Assembly (NCBI RefSeq): GCF_011927785.1
Contig: NZ_JAATJK010000001.1
Coordinates: forward strand, 4,063,001-4,127,000
Length of the DNA stretch: 64,000 bases
Source of the DNA: Micromonospora profundi
GTDB lineage: Bacteria > Actinomycetota > Actinomycetes > Mycobacteriales > Micromonosporaceae
Direction of reading: 5' to 3'
The position numbers were made by a program, and so were the translations under genes. The number at the start of each line of letters is the position of its first letter. Positions within the stretch are counted from its first letter, which is position 1. A model generated the notes under the pieces. It had not been told where the DNA came from and did no database searches. It saw only the letters and a program-made list of their open reading frames with translations. Of this stretch, positions 48,935 to 56,987 are shown piece after piece.

Positions 48935-49360
48935 GTGTCGACTTCTGCGGAGGGCTCCTCCAAAGCGCGCATCGTCACGGCGTTGCTGCGCGACGGCGAC
49001 CGGGTGCTGCTGTGCCACCGATCTCCCCGGCGTCGGTGGTATCCGGACGTCTGGGACATGCCCGGTGGACACGTGGAGCCTGGGGAACCGCCCGGCGCGG
49101 CACTTGCACGAGAGCTTCGAGAGGAGGTGGGCATCGAGATCGCGGTGCCCTCGGGCCCGCCCCTGCACGAGGTTCATACCGACACGTTCGACATGCAGAT
49201 CTGGCTGATCGAGGCGTGGACGGGATCTCCGGTCAACGCCGCGCCGGACGAACACGATGCCATCGGGTGGTTCACCGAAGAGGCGCTTGGAGAACTGTCG
49301 CTGGCCCATCACAGCTACCGTGCGATGCTCGGCAAGGTTCTTGCCGAGCATCGAGCCTGA
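48935..49360 (+). CDS. NUDIX hydrolase
   Basis: This 141-residue protein has the Nudix box GGHVEPGEPPGAALARELRE followed by EVGIE, with all metal-binding Glu residues in place. The N terminus reads VTALLRDGDRVLLCHRSP, typical of MutT-like proteins that clean up oxidised nucleotides or similar diphosphates. The GTG start is listed, and no other good start is seen nearby. Confidence 0.85.
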   Translation: MSTSAEGSSKARIVTALLRDGDRVLLCHRSPRRRWYPDVWDMPGGHVEPGEPPGAALARELREEVGIEIAVPSGPPLHEVHTDTFDMQIWLIEAWTGSPVNAAPDEHDAIGWFTEEALGELSLAHHSYRAMLGKVLAEHRA

Positions 49361-49429
49361 CCACTACTGACCCGGCCGTGGGCCCCGGCCCTAGAACGCC
49401 ATGCTGCTGACGCCGACCGTCGAGCGGGG

Positions 49430-49678
49430 TTATCCCTCGGCACCGGGTCGGCTGTGCACCACCAGCTCGTCGATCTCCAACCGGCCGACGCGCAGTTCCC
49501 GCACGACCGCCCGGCGGATGGCGAGCCGCCCGATGACGAGCACCCCCACAGCCACGGCCCCGACAGCCAGCGCCCCGACGGCCAGGGCGCCGAGCGACGC
49601 CGCCCCCGCAGCCCGCGCGCCTGTAGCCGCCGCGCCCGTCGCCACCGCGCCGTTGGCGCGCGTCCCAGTCAACCGCAT
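49430..49678 (-). CDS. Small Ala/Val/Gly-rich pentapeptide-like repeat protein
   Basis: This protein of about 82 residues consists mainly of AxGA/AVGA-type five-residue repeats (about 12-55), ending IRRAVVRELRVGRLEIDELVV, a pattern suggestive of a beta-solenoid or of a membrane-embedded low-complexity segment. A GAGAGG eight bases before ATG 49678 decides this start; an ATG at 49699 is less well placed. I have not identified a family. It may pack into fibres or a coat. Confidence 0.6.
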   Translation of the reverse strand: MRLTGTRANGAVATGAAATGARAAGAASLGALAVGALAVGAVAVGVLVIGRLAIRRAVVRELRVGRLEIDELVVHSRPGAEG

Positions 49679-49925
49679 CAGGCGAACCTCTCGCTTCATA
49701 CCTTCATTGTCCGCGCAACGCCGATCACCCGCGCCACAGTCCAACGTTCCTGGCAGACGAGGTGACAGGGTGGAGGTCACGCCGATCACCGGTCGACTGC
49801 GACGCGATACAAGTCGATCTCCGCTCCGCTGACGACAGTTGGATCAACTCGTGGCCGCCTACAGCCCGCAGCCGGGCCAGGTACGACGACATGCCCCGCC
49901 AGGGAACGTAGCTCCCCAGCCCTGA

Positions 49926-50999
49926 TCATCGGCGCTCCGACGGGCTGTACAGACCCACGCCATACAGCGCGTCGATCACATCGGCGACCGCGGGATGGTT
50001 GGGGACGAGTGTCTCCAAGGCGGAGGCGAGGGAGTCCCCCGGTGCCAGGTGCCGGTAGTGCTCGAAACTCCGCACCAGGGAGAACAGCTCCACCCGGGCC
50101 GCGGTGTCGCGCCGCAACTGGTGCACGATCACCGGCGGCAGGAGATCGTAGACCTGCTCGCGGAACGTCGGCTCGGTCATCCGCGGTACGGCAAGCAGAC
50201 GATCGACCAGCGCGCGGTACCCGTCGGCCGCCACGGGGGCCGACCGCGTCGCCGGGGACAGTTGTTCGCTGGACTGTCGCGGCGCCGGTACGTCGGGCAT
50301 CGAAGAGGCTTCCTTCAGGTGTCGTTTCAAGGCCACGTAGGACCGGTGCCCGTGCGAATCCGGCTTGATGATCGAGAAGTGGTCGCCGGGCAGCACGCCG
50401 ACCTCGGGGAAGACACTCCTCGCCGAAACGGGTGTCACCACTCCGTCGCTTTCACCGGCGTACGCGACGATCGGGATCGGGCAGGTGGCGGCCGTGACCG
50501 CGGTGGCGTGGATGACCTGGTTGACGACGATCCGGTGCGCGTCGGAGATGGCCTGGTTGAGCGGCCGCAGCTCGCGTTCCTGGGGGTGCCGCCACAGGCC
50601 GCCCCGGCGCAGGAGCAGAGCCAGGTCGGATCCGGAATTGGGACAGGCGAACAGGACGACCCGCCGGATGCGGGCCAACTCCGGCCCGCATCCGCCCGCG
50701 AGGGTGCGTGCGATCATCCGCTGCGCCACAAGCCCGCCCTGGCTGTGCGCGACCAGAACGAGTCGGGACCGATCGCCGAGGTCGTGTGTCAAATAGGTGC
50801 GAAGACTGTCGGCGATGTCATTGATGTCGGGAATACGGCGCAATGGGTGCAGTGAGACAGGCGGGCTCGGGTATTCGAAGGTATAGGGGTCGACGAAGTC
50901 GAGGTCGACGTCGGTCTCGATCAGCCGCAGAAACGGCGTCCAGGTGGCCGCCGATGACAGAAACCCGTGCACGAACACGACTCCGAGGCGCTCGGACAT
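49926..50999 (-). CDS. Alpha/beta-hydrolase with C-terminal effector-associated-like domain
   Basis: This 357-residue protein has a lipase/PGAP1-like hydrolase domain (residues 1-230). GVVFVHGFLSS is the oxyanion segment, AHSQGG the nucleophile motif (Ser near 106), AGESDGVV the likely acid and GDHFSI the His. After a Ser/Pro linker, residues 260-345 form a helical module (YRALVDRLLAVPRM to ALYGVGLYS). The module matches the pattern of effector-associated domains used to attach effectors to NTPase switches. It is divergent from the FxSxx-like genes. A conflict-system effector acting on lipids or esters is an inference. Confidence 0.72.
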   Translation of the reverse strand: MSERLGVVFVHGFLSSAATWTPFLRLIETDVDLDFVDPYTFEYPSPPVSLHPLRRIPDINDIADSLRTYLTHDLGDRSRLVLVAHSQGGLVAQRMIARTLAGGCGPELARIRRVVLFACPNSGSDLALLLRRGGLWRHPQERELRPLNQAISDAHRIVVNQVIHATAVTAATCPIPIVAYAGESDGVVTPVSARSVFPEVGVLPGDHFSIIKPDSHGHRSYVALKRHLKEASSMPDVPAPRQSSEQLSPATRSAPVAADGYRALVDRLLAVPRMTEPTFREQVYDLLPPVIVHQLRRDTAARVELFSLVRSFEHYRHLAPGDSLASALETLVPNHPAVADVIDALYGVGLYSPSERR

Positions 51000-51137
51000 A
51001 GCGACAACCTACCGTGGACGGTCAGTTTCCGGGAGCGTCCGAAGTGGGGCGTTCAACGTCACCTGCTGCTTCCGGAATCGTCTCCGCGTGCGACATGATG
51101 AGTGCAGAGGCCGCATCGACGTGAGGAGACGCCACTA

Positions 51138-51314
51138 GTGAGCCGATCGATCGACGACATCGAGTCGGACCTGGTAGACCTCACGGAGGTGACACTTGCC
51201 GATTTGCCGACGTACGACGAGCGGATCCTCGCTCCGCCCATGCGCCGGCTATTGCGTCGCATTGACGATCCCGAAAGCATCACAAGTGGCTACAATCCTC
51301 AACGCGTCGACTGA
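51138..51314 (+). CDS. FxSxx-COOH-type peptide without the FxSxx end
   Basis: This 58-residue peptide, from a GTG with GAGGAGAC eight bases upstream, follows the FxSxx-COOH family pattern: DLVDLTEVTLADL, then a DERIL/RRLLRRIDDP helix. In the family the chain ends in Phe-x-Ser-x-x. Here it ends SGYNPQRVD, with Tyr and Pro at the Phe and Ser positions plus four more residues. The substrate of the usual radical SAM enzyme is therefore absent. It may be unmodified or modified by the neighbouring HExxH protein, whose gene starts 23 bases later. Confidence 0.72.
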   Translation: MSRSIDDIESDLVDLTEVTLADLPTYDERILAPPMRRLLRRIDDPESITSGYNPQRVD

Positions 51315-51337
51315 CACCTTTGGCCTGGAGTTCCTGG

Positions 51338-53152
51338 ATGGGCGGTGACGACGCCGTGAGCAAGCCGCTCCGCCAACACCGACTCGACGAGCAACACGTC
51401 AGCGCGCTCGCCTCCGGTGGCGGTGATGTGCACACTGTCGCTCAACTCCTCGCCGTCGAGCGGAGCTGGCGTCTTCTGCAGTTGCGCGCCCTGCTCGACA
51501 TCGTCGGCCCTGACCACGACACCGGTCCGCTCCCGTCCGTCCGGGCCGCCTGGGACCTGCTCACCGAGGCGGAACGACACGACCCAGCCGCTGTCGACGA
51601 CCTGTTGCTGCACCCCCAGGCGGGCGTCTGGGCCGGTTACACGTTGCGGCGGCTGCGCGGCACCGCCCGCTCCGCGGCACCGCTCTGGGTAGACCTGGGC
51701 TATCTACATTCTCTCGCCGCCGCGGCGGCCCTGCGTGCCGGTATCGACTTCCGGATGACCGTGCCGGTCCGCGACGGTCACGCGGTGCTGCCGACCCTCG
51801 GTGCCGCCCCCGTACAGGGAGCATCCCAATGGGACAGCACCGAGGTGCGCGGGTCCGCCGGCAGCGGTGTCGTCAGCACGCCAGCGGGCGAAGTGCGAGT
51901 CGGCGGTGACGGCTGGCAGGCCATGTCCATCGTGAGGGTCCAAGCCGACGAGCACACCCTCGCGGTACGGCTGGACTGTCTCGACCCGTACCGAAATCTG
52001 CGGGCTCCGACGCCGCCCCGGGCGCTGAGCGACCCGGAGCTCAGTCGTTGGCGCGGTCTGCTCACGCAGGCGTGGCAGATGCTCGTCGAGACCAGCCCGG
52101 CGCTGGCAACGCCCATGGCCCGGGGTCTCTTCTCGGTGGTGCCGCAGCCACCGGCGGAGCGGTTCCGCACGATGAGCGCCTCGGCCGGCGACGCCTTCGG
52201 ATGCATGACCATGTCAGAGCCGCGTGACGCCACCGAGCTCGCGGTTACCATGGTGCACGAATTCCAGCACATCAAGTTGGGCGCACTCCTGCACCTCGCT
52301 CCCCTGCACACCGGCGAGCCGGCCCGGCGACTGTACGCTCCGTGGCGAGACGATCCCCGGCCGCTGGGTGGCCTGCTGCAGGGGGTGTACGCGTTCGCGG
52401 GCATCACCGAGTTCTGGCGGGCGGTACGCCACTGGGCCTCGGACGACGCCGCCACCCTGGCGCACTTCGAGTTCGCCCGGTGGCGCCGGCAGGTGCGCGC
52501 CGTACTCACTCTGATAGCGCAGTTGCCGCAGCTCACCGAGCTCGGTCGCCGACTCGTGGCAGGCCTCACCGCGACTGCGGACCGGTGGCAGACCGACAGC
52601 GTCCCCGACCAACCACTCGCCGCCGCCCACGACGCCGTCGCCGACCATGGTGCCCGGTGGCGGCTTCATCATCTGCGGCCGCCCGCAGAGGTGGTCACCA
52701 CGTTCACGGAGTGCTGGATGGCCTGCGCCGACCGGCCCGACCTGCCCGCCGTCGCACCGGCCCTGGAAGCCGACCCGAACGCCCAAGGGCTCGACGCGCG
52801 GGCGGTCCTGGAGCTCTGGCGCCTGACCGACGCCGCCGGATTCGAGCGCCTTCTGGCCGACCCGACGTCGATCGGCGCGCGGGTGACGGGCGCGCGCCCC
52901 GCCGACCTGGCCCTCGTGGCCGGTGATCGGGAAGCCGCCCGGCGCGGATATCTGCACGAATTGTCGACCGATCCCGACCGGCCGGGCGCCTGGTCCGGAC
53001 TCGGGCTGATCCTGGCGCAGACCCGGCCTGGCCCGGCCGCGGAGGCCCTGCGAGACCGGCCCGAGCTGGTGAGAGCCGTACACCGGGCCGTACGCAGTCG
53101 CGGCGGTGACGCCGGCCCGGTGGAACTCGCCGCCTGGATCGGGCCGCGATGA
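51338..53152 (+). CDS. HEXXH-motif protein of FxSxx-type clusters
   Basis: This 604-residue protein has the metallopeptidase-like motif HEFQH at residues 307-311, embedded in VTMVHEFQHIKLGALLHLA. It resembles the mod_HExxH family found beside FxSxx-COOH peptides in actinobacteria. The N-terminal half is a mixed alpha/beta domain and the C-terminal third is helical with TPR-like turns (WSGLGLILAQ). The ATG has GGAG seven bases upstream; GTG 51356 is an alternative. It could process the small peptide encoded directly upstream. Confidence 0.82.
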   Translation: MGGDDAVSKPLRQHRLDEQHVSALASGGGDVHTVAQLLAVERSWRLLQLRALLDIVGPDHDTGPLPSVRAAWDLLTEAERHDPAAVDDLLLHPQAGVWAGYTLRRLRGTARSAAPLWVDLGYLHSLAAAAALRAGIDFRMTVPVRDGHAVLPTLGAAPVQGASQWDSTEVRGSAGSGVVSTPAGEVRVGGDGWQAMSIVRVQADEHTLAVRLDCLDPYRNLRAPTPPRALSDPELSRWRGLLTQAWQMLVETSPALATPMARGLFSVVPQPPAERFRTMSASAGDAFGCMTMSEPRDATELAVTMVHEFQHIKLGALLHLAPLHTGEPARRLYAPWRDDPRPLGGLLQGVYAFAGITEFWRAVRHWASDDAATLAHFEFARWRRQVRAVLTLIAQLPQLTELGRRLVAGLTATADRWQTDSVPDQPLAAAHDAVADHGARWRLHHLRPPAEVVTTFTECWMACADRPDLPAVAPALEADPNAQGLDARAVLELWRLTDAAGFERLLADPTSIGARVTGARPADLALVAGDREAARRGYLHELSTDPDRPGAWSGLGLILAQTRPGPAAEALRDRPELVRAVHRAVRSRGGDAGPVELAAWIGPR

Positions 53153-53165
53153 ACCCCCCGCCCAC

Positions 53166-56100
53166 CTACAGCGGCGGCGGGTCCATGTCGCAGTTGGCCC
53201 GCCGGTTCAGGTCCACTGCGGCCGCCGTGGCCGGGTGATCATCGCCGAGAGCTCGACGGAACTGTGCCACAGTTGCCGTGTGCAGCTCTGCGGACTCCTG
53301 CTCGCGCCCCAGTTTGAGCAGGTCCATGGCCAGGTTGCCGTAGCCGGCCAGAGTGGTCGGATGCTCCGCGCCCAGGACCCGCCGCAGCCGTTCGGTCGCG
53401 TCCACGTCCCGCTCGTACGCCTGCGCGTAGTGCCCCTCGGCGTAGAGGTCGCTCGCGAGATTGAGCGCCGCGGCCAAGGTGAGCGGGTGATCGTCGCCGA
53501 GTTGCTCCCGCAACTGGGCGAAACCCTCCTCGTCCATCTGCCGCGCCTGCGCCACCCGGCCGCGCAGCCGCTCGGTAACCGCCCAGTTGAGCCGGGCGGC
53601 GATGGTGTGCGGGTGCCTGTCGTTCCGCAGCAGCCGCCGATAGCTGGCGTACACCTGCTCACCCAACTCGGCGGCACCGTCGAGGTCGCCGGTCTCCCGC
53701 AGGTCGGTCGACAGGTTCAGGGAGGCGGCGACGGTGTCCGGATGGTTCTCACCGTAGCGGCGGAGGAAGCTGTCGCGGACCTCACCGGAGATTTGGCGGG
53801 CCGCCTGGTGGTCGCCGGCTGTGCGTAGCGCCACCGCCAATGACCGCAGCGCCCGCAGGGTCTGCGGATGGCCAGGGCTGAGCTGATGACGCAGCTGGTC
53901 GGCGACCGCCTGTGCTTCGGCGCGGGCGCCCACGTAGTCGCCGAGCTCACGCCGGTCAGTGATGAGGTTGCGGGTGCTCTCCAGGGTGATCGGATGATCC
54001 GCGCCGAAGAGCTGGACGCGCAGCCGTTGGTTCTCCAGATCGATGTCGTAGGCGCGTTTCAGGTCACCGGACAGCCGCAGGCTCACGGCGAGGTTGTGGC
54101 CCGCCGTGATGCTCTCCACATCGTCCGGGCCAAGGGCTCGCACATGCCGCTGATAGATCTCCTCGGCGAGCTCCAGTGCGCCCTGGAAATCCCCGGCCAC
54201 TCGACGGTCGGCGGCAACGGCGCCGAGCGCGCGCAGGAGATCCTCGTTGCTCTCCTCGACGGTCTCCTGGTAGATGGCGAGCACCTCTTCGTTGAGACGG
54301 GCCGCCTCCTCGAACCGGCCGAGGACGAACAGCAGCCAGCCCATCCAGTGGCCCATCCGCAGGGTGGACGGGTCGGCGGGGCCCAACTGGTCACGCCGGG
54401 CGTCGTAGGCCAGCCCGGCCAGGTCGAATGCGGTCTGGTGATCGCCCCACCAGTAGAGATAGCGGGAAAGGTTGTCGATCAGCTGCTGCACCCACGGGTC
54501 GGTGGAGCGGAACGCCTGAGCCGCGAGAGCGTGCGGGAACAGGTCGGCGTAGGTGCGCCAGTTCGCCGGTGAACTCGGGTCGTTCGGGTCGCTGTCGGCG
54601 AGAATCAAGTGCGCGCTGTGCCGCATCGTTGCCTGCTCGGCATCGTCGAGCCGGTCTATCAGCACTGCCTGGACCAGGCGGTGCATCTCAATCGAGTTGG
54701 TCCGATGGTAGATCTTGGCCAAGGCGTACCGGTTGATCTCCCGGATGGCCCGGTTGAGCCGCATCGGGTCGCGCCGCACCTCATCGAGTACCGGATGGAC
54801 GTTGCCGGCTCGGCCCCGGTTGAACAGGGTCCGGGGAATGGGCTGAGGAGCGAGGAACGAGCACACCTGCAGGAGCCGCAGCGCTCCGGGACTGGACTCG
54901 GCCAGACGGTCGAGGGAAACGTTCCAAGCGGCGGCGACCGGCAGCTGGTAGTCCAGCGGCACCGACACTTCGAGCAGCTCGATGCGCTTCTCCTCGAACA
55001 GCCGCAGGTATTCGTCGGTGGGCATGCCGGTCTCGGCGAGCCAGGCCGCCGCCTGGTCCAGGGCCAGCGGAAGATCGCCGAGCGCCTCGGCCAACCGATC
55101 GGCGTCCTCCTCGCTGAGGTCCGGGCCACGGCGACGGAGCAGGTCGACGCTCTCCTGCCGGGCGAACACGTCCACCGCGAGCTGGCGGCCGATGTTCGAC
55201 CACTGCGGATTGCGGGAGGTGACCATGATGCGACCGGATCCGCCGTTGGGGAAGTAGCGCCGCACCGCCTCCGGGCTCTCCGCGTTGTCGAAGATCAAGA
55301 GCCAGTTGGCGTACGGCTGCCCCAGCCGCAGCGCCTCCCGCACGGCCGGCACGGCGGCGTTGGCTTCCAGCCCCACCGGCAGGTGCAGGCGCTGGGCGAG
55401 CTCGGCCAGCGCATTGGCGATCTGGGCCGGACGCTCCGACGGGATCCACCAGATCACGTCGTACTCGTCCAGGTGACGATAGACGTACTCGATCGCAAGC
55501 TGCGACTTGCCGACGCCGCCCATGCCGTGCAGCGCGTGCGGCAGCACCGCCGTCACACCCTGCAGCATCTGCTCGTGCAGGTGCACCAGCAGCGACTCGC
55601 GCCCGGTGAAGTTGGGGTTGCGAGGTGGGACGCTGCCCCAGATGGCGGGCGCGCCGGATGGTGTTCTCTGCGGTACGACCACATCCGCCACGCTGCTCGA
55701 CACGACTGGCGCTCCTTCTGACGTCCGATCATCGGTGCCCGCTGCCGCCACCATTGTCCCAGGAGGCGTGCTTCGCGTAGCAATGGTCGAGGGCGTTTCC
55801 GCCTCGATACCGAGCGCCTCATGCAGATGGCGCGCGCGGGCGAGGTAACGGCCGGACAGGGCGTGGAGCACTGCCTGTTCGACCCGTACGAACGGGGCGG
55901 TCTCCGGGGTCACCGGAGGCACCGGCGTGGCGTCGGGGTCATCGAGCATCCGACTGAGCCCACGGACCGCCGGAACCGTGGGCCCCAGTTGCTCGTCGAC
56001 CACCCGCAGCACCCGGACCGCGTCCGCGCGACGCCCGGCCGCGAGCAACTCCTGGCGGACTCCCCGGTGGAACTCGTAGGTGACCTCGGCGCCGTCGGTC

Positions 56101-56987
56101 GTCGACGCCGCGGCGGCCACCGGATGCAGCAGCTCGCTGTTGAGGATCTCGGACAGGTGTGACGTCTGCGCATCCGGGATCAGGGCCCGCTGCACCGATC
56201 TCATCACGGCCAGGTTGAGCGGGGCGGCGGCGAGCTGCGTGGCGAGCGTGACAGCGGTCGGTGTGGCCCACGCGGTGAACTCGCGCACGCGCGCCCGAGC
56301 GGACGGCACCCCCTCGGACGGGGGCGGCGCGATGGTGTCCGGGAGCCCGGTGGCTGCCAGAACGGCGGGCAGATGCGCCTCGCCGCCGGTGAGCAGCCGG
56401 ACCCAGGCGGCGAGCCAGCGGGGGTCCAGTTCGAGCACGGGCACCGGGATGGGGTCGCTGCCCTGGGGGCCGGAATCGTCGAGGACGTCCGGGGCCGGGT
56501 TGTGCACCTCCCACGCAAGATCGGCGTTGGCGGCACCGCCGAAGGTGGTCCGCCGCATCCGCAAGCGACGGGGCCGGATACCGGTGCGATACCACTGCAG
56601 TTGCGGCAGCAGGTGCACGATGGCGACCGGCACGCGGAGACTCCAGGCTCGAAGCAACGCCTGCATCGTCCCGGCGTGCCAGGCCGCTCCGGCGCCGTCG
56701 GACAGCACCAGCACGATCCGTCCGTCGATGGCGACCTGTCCGGCCAGAACGGCCTGCCCCGTCTGCGAGGAGTCGAACGGGACCACCTCGACGGCTGCGA
56801 AACCCTCGTGATCGCGCAACACCGCCACCACGCTGTCGACAGTGTCACCCCACACGACCATCGAGCGGACGGCATCGACCAGAACCGTCACGCCCCACCC
56901 GCCCGCCGGGGCGGGCGAAGAACCGGACAGCGGACGCAGCGCCTGAGAGATCGCCTCCCAGGTGCCCTCCACGTCATTTCCGGTCAC
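53166..56987 (-). CDS. FxSxx-system STAND ATPase with vWA-like, NB-ARC and TPR domains (FxsT-like)
   Basis: This 1273-residue protein has an N-terminal SAV_2336-like/vWA-related domain (LVDAVRSMVVWGDTV with a degenerate metal site, then VLVLSDGAGAAWHAGT and HLLPQLQWYRTGIRP). A STAND NTPase follows with P-loop GMGGVGKS at about 490, Walker B LLIFDNAES near 564, VTSRNPQW, LPLALDQAAAW and MHRLVQAVL. At least eight 42-residue repeats of the LGxDHPxTLxxxxNLA type fill 800-1260. The GTG start overlaps the VMAP-type gene stop by four bases. Ligand binding by the repeats probably triggers oligomerisation and an effector. Confidence 0.87.
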   Translation of the reverse strand: MTGNDVEGTWEAISQALRPLSGSSPAPAGGWGVTVLVDAVRSMVVWGDTVDSVVAVLRDHEGFAAVEVVPFDSSQTGQAVLAGQVAIDGRIVLVLSDGAGAAWHAGTMQALLRAWSLRVPVAIVHLLPQLQWYRTGIRPRRLRMRRTTFGGAANADLAWEVHNPAPDVLDDSGPQGSDPIPVPVLELDPRWLAAWVRLLTGGEAHLPAVLAATGLPDTIAPPPSEGVPSARARVREFTAWATPTAVTLATQLAAAPLNLAVMRSVQRALIPDAQTSHLSEILNSELLHPVAAAASTTDGAEVTYEFHRGVRQELLAAGRRADAVRVLRVVDEQLGPTVPAVRGLSRMLDDPDATPVPPVTPETAPFVRVEQAVLHALSGRYLARARHLHEALGIEAETPSTIATRSTPPGTMVAAAGTDDRTSEGAPVVSSSVADVVVPQRTPSGAPAIWGSVPPRNPNFTGRESLLVHLHEQMLQGVTAVLPHALHGMGGVGKSQLAIEYVYRHLDEYDVIWWIPSERPAQIANALAELAQRLHLPVGLEANAAVPAVREALRLGQPYANWLLIFDNAESPEAVRRYFPNGGSGRIMVTSRNPQWSNIGRQLAVDVFARQESVDLLRRRGPDLSEEDADRLAEALGDLPLALDQAAAWLAETGMPTDEYLRLFEEKRIELLEVSVPLDYQLPVAAAWNVSLDRLAESSPGALRLLQVCSFLAPQPIPRTLFNRGRAGNVHPVLDEVRRDPMRLNRAIREINRYALAKIYHRTNSIEMHRLVQAVLIDRLDDAEQATMRHSAHLILADSDPNDPSSPANWRTYADLFPHALAAQAFRSTDPWVQQLIDNLSRYLYWWGDHQTAFDLAGLAYDARRDQLGPADPSTLRMGHWMGWLLFVLGRFEEAARLNEEVLAIYQETVEESNEDLLRALGAVAADRRVAGDFQGALELAEEIYQRHVRALGPDDVESITAGHNLAVSLRLSGDLKRAYDIDLENQRLRVQLFGADHPITLESTRNLITDRRELGDYVGARAEAQAVADQLRHQLSPGHPQTLRALRSLAVALRTAGDHQAARQISGEVRDSFLRRYGENHPDTVAASLNLSTDLRETGDLDGAAELGEQVYASYRRLLRNDRHPHTIAARLNWAVTERLRGRVAQARQMDEEGFAQLREQLGDDHPLTLAAALNLASDLYAEGHYAQAYERDVDATERLRRVLGAEHPTTLAGYGNLAMDLLKLGREQESAELHTATVAQFRRALGDDHPATAAAVDLNRRANCDMDPPPL

